In this document: positions 1-7,327 of the stretch, in pieces
Position numbering within the stretch: position 1 is the first letter of the stretch
Layout: each line of letters begins with the position of its first letter
NCBI GenBank assembly: GCA_013812655.1
Contig: JACCTC010000374.1
Location: forward strand, 1-32,604
Length of the DNA: 32,604 nt
Direction: 5' to 3'
Source of the DNA: Deltaproteobacteria bacterium
Lineage (GTDB): Bacteria; Myxococcota_A; Polyangia; Haliangiales; Haliangiaceae
Notes under the pieces: generated by a model
Told to the model about the DNA's origin: nothing
The model's input: the letters and a program-made list of their open reading frames with translations, nothing else
Database searches by the model: none
Position numbers and translations under genes: made by a program

Positions 1-380
1 GCCACCGCTAGCACGACGAGGCCGGCCGCGATCGCGACGAGCACCGCCGCGGCGAGGCGTTCGCGCGCCCGCAACGTCGCGTCATCGATCGTGTCGCCGT
101 CGCCGAAGTCCGCGAGCGCGATGGCGCCGATCATGGCGGGGGCGGGTCCGAACACCGAGACCGTCGCGCCGGCGCGGTTGCGGTGTGCCCAGTATGGCAC
201 CTCGTGCTGCGCGGCGATCCAGTCCACCCGCGAGAGATCGAAGCCGCCCCCACAGCGCACGAGCGCCGCACCGTATCGGTTCGGGACCGCGTCGCCGGTG
301 ATCTGGCGAGCCGGCGCGGCGAGCGCCAGCGCGAGTGCGAAGATGGCGGTCGAGACGCACGCGATCGTCAGTGATCGCAC
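1..380 (-). CDS. Membrane protein, GT-C-like, 3'-truncated by window edge
   Basis: This reading frame starts at a GTG and is open to the left edge, giving about 126 residues of N-terminal sequence. The first ~25 residues form a hydrophobic segment. It is followed by a lumenal-looking stretch with the pattern 'GDAVPNRYGAALVRCGGGFDL', 'PYWAHRN' and 'SVFGPAPA', then a second hydrophobic helix at the edge. This resembles N-termini of bacterial integral-membrane GT-C-type glycosyltransferases, where a short periplasmic loop follows the first helix, but no catalytic motif can be verified. The start overlaps the end of the upstream 67-codon frame by 13 bp and follows two other GT-C-like genes on the same strand, so it is probably co-transcribed with them. 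The family assignment is inference; that the frame is coding is likely from its ordered hydrophobicity and codon pattern. Confidence 0.6.
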   Translation of the reverse strand, partial: MRSLTIACVSTAIFALALALAAPARQITGDAVPNRYGAALVRCGGGFDLSRVDWIAAQHEVPYWAHRNRAGATVSVFGPAPAMIGAIALADFGDGDTIDDATLRARERLAAAVLVAIAAGLVVLAV

Positions 381-571
381 GTTGACCAGGGCGCCCCAGC
401 GTGGCGCGGCATTCGGAGATCGAGGGTGCCGTGGCGGACGATCGCCTCCGCCGCGAACACGCGCGCGGATTCGTTTGCGGTGTAGAGACCATCGCGATAG
501 TGCTGCGGCGAGCCGAGCGCGACGAGCAGCAGCACGGCAAGGCCGAGCGTGCGGAGGTGTGAGCGCGTCAC
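368..571 (-). pseudogene. Short 67-aa reading frame, probable truncated paralogue of the downstream membrane protein
   Basis: The GTG start overlaps the TGA of the TPR membrane protein gene (GTGA, 4 bp), as in intact coupled genes. The product has a hydrophobic N-terminal helix ('LGLAVLLLVALGS'), then 'YTANESARVFAAEAIVRHGTLDL'-like sequence, and it stops after 67 codons. That post-helix segment matches in layout the 'GDAVPNRYGAALVRCGGGFDL' segment of the next gene, suggesting a relative of the same family. The last ~12 residues are Pro/Arg-rich and do not continue the pattern. This fits a gene truncated by a deletion or frameshift, with the following frame being an independent intact relative. 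It could instead be a genuine small membrane protein. A sequencing error is also possible. Confidence 0.35.
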
Positions 572-2373
572 AGCCTCCGCCCGGCGCGCAGGGCCTCGAC
601 GGCTGTCGCGAGGCTCGGGCTCCGCGCCGCGATGTCGAGGTGCGGAGCAGCCTCCGCAGCTCGCCCGGTCTCGACGAGCACGCGCGCCAGCAGGAAGTGC
701 GCGACCGGCGACGCGGGATCGCGTGCGAGCAGCCGGTGCACCTGACGCTCGGCGTCGGTAAATCGCCGCAGTGCGATCAGCACGTGAATGAGGGTACGCG
801 CGTAGTCGTCGATCGCAGGCTGACGCTGCACCGCCCGCTCCGCCCACGGCAGCGCCTCGGCGGAACGACCGTGCGCGTGAAGAAACTGCGCGTAGAGCGC
901 ACTCGCGCTCGAGAACCCGCTGTCGGTCGCCTGCCGGGCGGCATCGAGCGCTTCGTCGCTGCGACCCAGATCCCAGAGCACGCGCGCCTTGCGCTGCCAC
1001 AGATAGCCGTGCGTCGGGTGCACGACGAGCCCACGGTCGATCGTCGCGATCGCGTCGTCCAGGCGACCGACACGCGCGAACGCGAGCGCCAGGTTCTCGC
1101 ACGCCGCCGGATCGTCCGGGTTACTTTCGACTGCGCGCCGGAACAGCGCGATCGAGGACGTCCACGATTCCTGGGCCCGCAGCGTCGAGATCCCGAGCAC
1201 GCACACGAGCGCGCCGGTGGCAGCGAGCCGCGGGATCCGTGGGAGCACCTCGAGCAGCCACGCGACGGCGACGCACGCCGCGACCGACCACAGGTACACA
1301 AACCGATCGGCGACCAGGATGTGCACGCGCACGAGCAGGTGACTGACCGGCAAGAACCAGATCCACGCCCACGCGAGGAGCGCGAGTCGCCACGCCGCGG
1401 CCTGCCGCTCGGCGGCTGTCGCGCTCGCTCGCCGGCGCCGGTCGCGTACGATCACGAGGAGCGAGCCGATGATCGTGAGCGCGCCGAGCCCGAGCTCGAG
1501 CGGCGCGGGGCCCGCGGTCTGGATCGGATACGCGATCGCGGGCGGCCGTGCGAGCATCATGCTCTCGACGTAGTGTCCTTGCGCACCGAGCATGCTCGCC
1601 GGCCGGCTTGCAGGTTGCGCACGAGCGTCGTCGTCGATCACCCGGGCGGTGCGCGCGACCATGATCACGGGCACGGCCGCGAGCGCGGTGACTGCTCCGA
1701 CGACGCCGATCGCGATCCAGCGGCGGCGCGCCACCGGCAGCAGCACGAGGTCCCATGCGGCGAATACGGCGGGCGCGAACATCGCGGGCGCCTTGCTCCA
1801 CACGCCGGCGATCGCGCACAGCGCGGCGATCCCGAGCCAGCGCGCCGAGCGGTTATCGCGGTAACGCACCCACGCGTGCCCGCAGCCGACGACGAACAGC
1901 CCGGCAAGGATCCCCTTGCGTTCGGACAGCCACGCAACCGACTCGACATGGATCGGATGGATCGCCCACAGCAGCGTTCCGATCCACGCTAGCTCCCGGC
2001 GAAGCCCCCACCGCACGAGCAGCGTCCCGAGGCCCCATATCGTGAGCGCGAACAGCAGGAGCTGCGTCGCGTGCGGCCCCTGCTCGACGTCACCCCACAA
2101 CGCCATATCCGCCATGACCACGACGTCGCGCACCGGTAGGTACTCACCTCCGAGCGGACGCCGCGCGCCGGCATCGAGCTCGAGGAACACGTCGCGCACC
2201 GTTGCGAGGCTCGCGTCGCGCAGCGGGCTCGCGTCGGCCCACAACCAGTGATCGTCGAACTCCACGGTGCGCAGCACGAGCGTCGGCGCGAGGACCGCGA
2301 TCGCAACGGCCACGACGAGGAGCCCCGCACCGCGGCGCGTCCACAGCCGCAATGCGGCGTCGTCGCCGATCAC
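568..2373 (-). CDS. TMTC-like multi-pass membrane protein with C-terminal TPR repeats
   Basis: The predicted product has 601 residues. The N-terminal ~430 residues contain many hydrophobic helices. An acidic 'FDDHW' motif follows the first helix, and the signature 'HPIHVESVAWLSERK' lies at about residues 139-153. That signature is shared with eukaryotic TMTC proteins and bacterial TPR membrane relatives, which have a GT-C fold; TMTCs transfer O-mannose to proteins. The last ~160 residues form tandem TPR-like helices ('NPDDPAACENLALAFARVGRLDDAIATID'-type units). The GTG start at 2373 overlaps the upstream TGA by 4 bp, indicating translational coupling. An open frame extends further upstream but would lie inside the preceding gene. 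A role in lipid-linked sugar transfer to exported proteins is inferred from family and neighbours; donor and acceptor are unknown. Confidence 0.75.
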   Translation of the reverse strand: MIGDDAALRLWTRRGAGLLVVAVAIAVLAPTLVLRTVEFDDHWLWADASPLRDASLATVRDVFLELDAGARRPLGGEYLPVRDVVVMADMALWGDVEQGPHATQLLLFALTIWGLGTLLVRWGLRRELAWIGTLLWAIHPIHVESVAWLSERKGILAGLFVVGCGHAWVRYRDNRSARWLGIAALCAIAGVWSKAPAMFAPAVFAAWDLVLLPVARRRWIAIGVVGAVTALAAVPVIMVARTARVIDDDARAQPASRPASMLGAQGHYVESMMLARPPAIAYPIQTAGPAPLELGLGALTIIGSLLVIVRDRRRRASATAAERQAAAWRLALLAWAWIWFLPVSHLLVRVHILVADRFVYLWSVAACVAVAWLLEVLPRIPRLAATGALVCVLGISTLRAQESWTSSIALFRRAVESNPDDPAACENLALAFARVGRLDDAIATIDRGLVVHPTHGYLWQRKARVLWDLGRSDEALDAARQATDSGFSSASALYAQFLHAHGRSAEALPWAERAVQRQPAIDDYARTLIHVLIALRRFTDAERQVHRLLARDPASPVAHFLLARVLVETGRAAEAAPHLDIAARSPSLATAVEALRAGRRL

Positions 2374-4166
2374 TGCTGCGGTCCGATCTCCCGCGCCGCT
2401 TCGAGCGCCCAGGCCGCGTCCTCGAGGCGCCCCGCCTTGCGCAGCGCGGCAGCGAGCCGACGCCAGGGCCACGCGTACTTTACGTGCACCATCGTCGCCC
2501 ACTGATCATCGAGGCCGGGTCGCGGGTACGTAATCTCGAATCGTTCATACAGCTGCTTGTTGAGCGCGAAGACCTCCTCGATCGGCGGCGGCTGCGCACC
2601 CCGCGGCAGCACACGATAGAGGATGCCGTGGGGATAGCTGGGAAAGCTCTCGAGGATGTTGCCCTGCATCATGTCGACAAACAGCGGCCGACCGCTCGCG
2701 AGCACGCTCTCGGCGAGGCGGATGCTCGCGACGCCGGGTTTGTTCATCTCGAGCACGACGCCTGCGCGGGCGCGGCGCGCCCGATACCACGCCGAGCGCA
2801 TCATCGGCCAGTTGACGTAGACCACGTCACGGCGCTCGCCGAGTACGAGCTGGACGTAGGGCGTGCCGGAGTGAAAGTCGTCCGATGCGCCGATCACGAC
2901 AGCGTCGTGCGGCAGGGACCGTAACATATTGCGAACCAGGAGCTCGACCGCAGGGGCGTGGACGACGAGGACGTGCGGCAACGACGTCGAGACGATCGCG
3001 GCGAACCCGCACGTCACGAGCGCCATACCGACGCCTCGCGACCCGAGCGCGCGACCCGAGAGCCGCCGCGCGACGAGCTCGCCGACGACCTGGAAGCCTG
3101 CCGCCACCGGGATCACAAAGATCACCATGACGAGCAGGTGGAAGCGCTCGATGACATACGTGCTCAGCCCGTCGCCGGGCAGCACGTTGAAGCGCATCAC
3201 GAGCAGCGGTCCCGCGAGCAGCAGGCTCGCGAGCAGCAGAGCCCACCCCCAGCGTGATTCGACCGGGCCGGGCCGCGCGATCTGGTAGCCGAGCGCGCCG
3301 AGCCCCATCAGTGCGGGGACGTATAGCCATGTCCGTGCGAGCGTGTGGCCGAGCGCGACCAGGTTCTCCAGCGGATACGGCTCGGCCGCGCCCGCTGCGA
3401 ACGTGCCCGGGCCGCCATAGTCGTTGCGCAAGAAGACGTGGAGCACGTCACCGAGCGTCTCGGGCTTACCCCACGTACCCCAGTGCTCGGGTGCGACGAG
3501 CAGGTAGAGATACGGGGTCAACCCGACCACGAGGCCGCCGATCGCGAAGCCCGCGGCGAGCGGCCTGGTACGGGTGGACGCCGACGACTCGCGAACACCG
3601 CGGACGACCCCAAGCAGGCCGACTGGCGCGAGCAGCGTGCACGTCAAGTGGTTCGCCATGCCGATGCCGGCGATGAGCCCGAGCACCGCACATCGCCAAC
3701 GTCCGCGAAGCGGACCTGCCGCTCCGGCGAGCCACAGCACGGTTGCGGCGACGAGGCCGTTCATCGCGAACACCTCGGCCTCGGTGTAGATCGCGAGGAT
3801 GACCGGCGCGCCGGCCAGGATCATCACCGCGACATTTGCCGCAGCGGCCCGGATGCCCCAGGCACGACACGCGGCGATCAAAACGACCATCTGCAGCGCA
3901 CTCAGGATCGCGGTCGCGATCGCCGCGGTGTGCGCCGGGCTTGCCCCGGGCAGCCAGGACCAGGCCCGCAACCACAGCACGTATGCCGGATAGCCGCTGG
4001 GATGGCCGGTGCCGCCGAGCGTGCCGAGCGTCGAGAATTCTGCGTTGTCACCGTCGACGATGTGCTCGGGCGCGATCCAGATGTAGAGAACCAGCGTCAG
4101 GATCCCGAGCAGGGCTCCGTGGTCCCACATGATTCGAGCGAGCCTCGAGCGCACCGTCGCCATCAT
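2370..4166 (-). CDS. DUF2723-type membrane protein (GT-C / protein O-mannosyltransferase-like)
   Basis: The product has 598 residues with about 10-12 predicted membrane helices in the first ~400 and a soluble C-terminal part. After the first helix it has the acidic 'DGDNAEF' motif (about residues 38-44) followed by 'HPSGYP' (55-60). This 'D..EF..HP.GYP' arrangement is characteristic of DUF2723, a GT-C-like family related to protein O-mannosyltransferases. I chose the ATG at 4166 (an ATG-ATG pair) because a GGGGAG Shine-Dalgarno-like stretch lies just upstream. An alternative ATG is at 4178. A longer frame reaching 4271 would overlap the divergent regulator gene and is unlikely. It leads the minus-strand cluster and overlaps the TMTC-like gene by 4 bp. 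The C-terminal ~30 residues look like a single TPR-like helical pair. Sugar-transfer function is inferred. Confidence 0.8.
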   Translation of the reverse strand: MMATVRSRLARIMWDHGALLGILTLVLYIWIAPEHIVDGDNAEFSTLGTLGGTGHPSGYPAYVLWLRAWSWLPGASPAHTAAIATAILSALQMVVLIAACRAWGIRAAAANVAVMILAGAPVILAIYTEAEVFAMNGLVAATVLWLAGAAGPLRGRWRCAVLGLIAGIGMANHLTCTLLAPVGLLGVVRGVRESSASTRTRPLAAGFAIGGLVVGLTPYLYLLVAPEHWGTWGKPETLGDVLHVFLRNDYGGPGTFAAGAAEPYPLENLVALGHTLARTWLYVPALMGLGALGYQIARPGPVESRWGWALLLASLLLAGPLLVMRFNVLPGDGLSTYVIERFHLLVMVIFVIPVAAGFQVVGELVARRLSGRALGSRGVGMALVTCGFAAIVSTSLPHVLVVHAPAVELLVRNMLRSLPHDAVVIGASDDFHSGTPYVQLVLGERRDVVYVNWPMMRSAWYRARRARAGVVLEMNKPGVASIRLAESVLASGRPLFVDMMQGNILESFPSYPHGILYRVLPRGAQPPPIEEVFALNKQLYERFEITYPRPGLDDQWATMVHVKYAWPWRRLAAALRKAGRLEDAAWALEAAREIGPQQ

Positions 4167-4193
4167 ACTCCCCGCCATGCAATAGTTCACGCC

Positions 4194-5636
<1,443 letters not shown>

Positions 5637-5668
5637 GCTGCGTAAATTGGCACCGCGAAGTGACGTTT

Positions 5669-5683
5669 CTCGGCACTTCCGAG
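5669..5683. promoter_or_regulatory. Inverted repeat, candidate activator (PilR) binding site
   Basis: CTCGG-CACTT-CCGAG is a perfect 5-bp inverted repeat with a 5-nt spacer, flanked by outer GTGA and TCAC bases. Its centre lies about 85-90 bp upstream of the predicted pilA start point, the usual distance for an upstream activating sequence of a sigma-54 activator. It could alternatively be a weak hairpin after pilR, but no T-tract follows it. The assignment as an operator is inference. Confidence 0.3.
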
Positions 5684-5736
5684 CTCACGACGTGCGGAAA
5701 GTTGCCTCTGCACCCCCCTGCGAGCGATCGTGCGCA

Positions 5737-5752
5737 TGGCATATCGCTTGCT
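5737..5752 (+). promoter_or_regulatory. Sigma-54 (-24/-12) promoter of pilA
   Basis: TGGCAT-N5-TTGCT matches the sigma-54 consensus TGGCAC-N5-TTGCW at all positions but one, with the GG and GC elements correctly spaced. The predicted start point is near 5763, giving a leader of about 19 nt before the pilA ATG. It lies directly between a sigma-54 activator gene and a type IV pilin gene, which is the known arrangement for pilin promoters. Confidence 0.88.
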
Positions 5753-5769
5753 GATGGACTCGAACGCCT

Positions 5770-5775
5770 AGGAGG
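5770..5775 (+). promoter_or_regulatory. Strong ribosome binding site of pilA
   Basis: AGGAGG is a full anti-16S match, 6 nt before the pilA ATG. Most genes in this window lack any such clear site, so this suggests high pilin expression. Confidence 0.85.
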
Positions 5776-5781
5776 GCCCGC

Positions 5782-6273
5782 ATGATTAGGAAGCTCAAGG
5801 AACGTGGATTTACTCTGATCGAGCTGATGATCGTCGTGGCGATCATCGGCATCCTCGCCGCTGTCGCCATTCCGGCGTTCATGGACTACATGAAGAAGTC
5901 CAAGAAGACGGAAGCGTCGCTGCAGCTCAACAAGATCGGCAAGAACGCCAAGACCTTTTACATCACAGCCTCGGCGTATCCGGCGACCGCAGCGGCGCTG
6001 ACGCCGACTGCACCCTGCTGCGATGGTGCGGGCAAGAAGTGCCCGGTTGGCAACGTTTGGAGTGGTGGCTGGACGGATCTCGATTTTCAGATCGACGAGC
6101 CCCACCTGTTCCAGTACGCGTACACGCCCGCCGCCAGCGGCGTGACCTTCGCGGCGACCGCAGTGGGTAACCTGGATTGCGATGCCACGAGCATCACCTA
6201 CACCATGAACGGTTCGTCGACGTCCGGTAATCCGGCCGTCAGCATCACTGAGCCACCGCCGAACTCGGACTAA
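5782..6273 (+). CDS. pilA: Type IV major pilin prepilin
   Basis: The 163-residue prepilin has a short basic leader 'MIRKLKERG' followed by '[24 protein letters not shown]', the class III signal with prepilin peptidase cleavage between Gly and Phe and the conserved Glu5 of mature pilin. The hydrophobic alpha-1N helix (mature residues 1-25) is followed by a charged 'KKSKKTE' stretch and a globular head. The head has four cysteines: CC and C around residues 79-87, and one near 132. These may form the head disulfides. The tail is Pro/Ser-rich. It is the pilus-fibre subunit used in twitching or social motility, exported and assembled by the Pil machinery, which is not in the window. It is preceded by a sigma-54 promoter and full Shine-Dalgarno, and followed by an intrinsic terminator, so it is probably monocistronic and strongly expressed under PilR control. 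Confidence 0.93.
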   Translation: MIRKLKERGFTLIELMIVVAIIGILAAVAIPAFMDYMKKSKKTEASLQLNKIGKNAKTFYITASAYPATAAALTPTAPCCDGAGKKCPVGNVWSGGWTDLDFQIDEPHLFQYAYTPAASGVTFAATAVGNLDCDATSITYTMNGSSTSGNPAVSITEPPPNSD

Positions 6274-6296
6274 TCTCCGACTCGACCAACTCGAAT

Positions 6297-6322
6297 CGCC
6301 GCCCACCTCGGGCGGCGTTTTT
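6297..6322 (+). terminator. Rho-independent terminator after pilA
   Basis: The stem CGCCGCCC / GGGCGGCG (6297-6304 with 6310-6317) is a perfect 8-bp GC-rich hairpin with loop ACCTC, followed immediately by TTTTT. It lies 24 nt after the pilA stop and is the only clear intrinsic terminator seen in the window. Confidence 0.9.
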
Positions 6323-6347
6323 CGTTCCGGACCGCTATGATGCCGGT

Positions 6348-7247
6348 GTGAGGCTGACGGTCGTCGCGTTGCTCGTCGCGATGATCGCGCTTGCCGCCGC
6401 CCGCGGCGCGCGGCACCTCGCCACCACAGGCGATCGCGAGCAGTCGCTCGATGTTCCTTACGCGCCCTCGCCCGCCGCCGCGCCGATCGTGACGCTCGGG
6501 TATCGCGAGCTCGCGGCGGATCTGCTGTTCGTGCGCCTGATCGGGTACTTCGGCAGCGAGCAGAACACCGCGCAGGGCCTCGCTGCGATCGCCGAGGCGA
6601 TCGCCACGCTCGATCCGCACTTCCGCCGGGTCTACGAGGTCGGCGCACTCGCGATGTCAGCGGCACGGACCGGCGTCGATCAGTCGATCCACCTGCGTGC
6701 GATCGCGCTGCTCGAGGCCGGCGGACGCGCGTACCCCGCGCACTGGAAGTTCCCGAGCCTCGCTGGCCAGATCTACCTGGTCGACCTCCAGACGGAAGAT
6801 CCGGTGCAGCGCCGTGCGTGGGACGAAAAGGGGACTCGCCTGCTCGAGGCCGCAGCGCGCAAGCCGAACGCGCCGGCTGTGGACGCGCTCACCGCGTCGT
6901 TCCTCCAGACCAAGCTAGGCCAGCACGAGCGCGCCGTGAACGGCCTCCGCGAGCTGCTGCTGATCACGAACGACCATGCCGCGCGTCAGCGGATTCTGGA
7001 CCAGCTCGCGAAGCTCTCCGAACAGAGCACTGACGCGATCGCAACGGAGCTGCTCATCGCGCGGCTCAGGTTCGAGCGCCGCTGGAAGCTGGAGCGCCCG
7101 GCCGTGCCACCATCGTTTTACATCCTCGTCGGCCCGCCCCACGGGCCGCGCTTCGACCTCGGCGACCTCGCGACGGGAGGTGGCCGCGATCGCATCATTG
7201 ATCCGCTCGGCGAGACGGCGGAACCAGCGTTCGAACCGCTGGACTGA
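6348..7247 (+). CDS. Membrane-anchored helical-repeat (TPR-like) protein, function unknown
   Basis: The product has 299 residues and starts at a GTG with no obvious Shine-Dalgarno. An N-terminal hydrophobic segment (about 2-20) suggests a signal anchor. Then comes 'LGYRELAADLLFVRLIGYFG' and a series of amphipathic helices ('DPHFRRVYEVGALAMSAA', 'LLEAGGRAYP', 'HWKFPSLAGQIYLVDL', 'KLGQHERAVNGLRELLLI') that look like degenerate TPRs. The C-terminal ~60 residues are less regular. Similar 'ADLLWLR..YFG' helical-repeat proteins occur in Deltaproteobacteria, but I do not recognise a function. It follows the pilA terminator by ~25 bp, so it needs read-through or its own promoter. A link to pili is only positional. 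Confidence 0.7.
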   Translation: MRLTVVALLVAMIALAAARGARHLATTGDREQSLDVPYAPSPAAAPIVTLGYRELAADLLFVRLIGYFGSEQNTAQGLAAIAEAIATLDPHFRRVYEVGALAMSAARTGVDQSIHLRAIALLEAGGRAYPAHWKFPSLAGQIYLVDLQTEDPVQRRAWDEKGTRLLEAAARKPNAPAVDALTASFLQTKLGQHERAVNGLRELLLITNDHAARQRILDQLAKLSEQSTDAIATELLIARLRFERRWKLERPAVPPSFYILVGPPHGPRFDLGDLATGGGRDRIIDPLGETAEPAFEPLD

Positions 7248-7327
7248 CCAGCCGCTCAAAGATGATCGCGTCGATGCGTCGCCACTCGCCCGCGGCCTGC
7301 ATCGAGTAGCAGCGCATCACACCGGCC

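Noticed and set aside
91..1992. Long open frame on the plus strand opposite the TMTC-like gene.
   Set aside because: The product is Arg/Pro-rich with no ordered hydrophobicity or domain; such antisense open frames are expected in very GC-rich genes. The same applies to 20090-21931 and 18498-19997.
5648..5663. TGGCAC, a perfect -24 element upstream of pilA.
   Set aside because: The expected -12 position reads AGTGA rather than TTGC; the match at 5737-5752 is complete and closer to pilA.
7195..7317. 40-aa minus-strand frame 'MRCYSMQAAGEWRRIDAIIFERL...' after the sulfatase gene.
   Set aside because: Some residues look protein-like, but it overlaps the 3' end of the plus-strand repeat-protein gene, has no ribosome binding site and no recognisable family.
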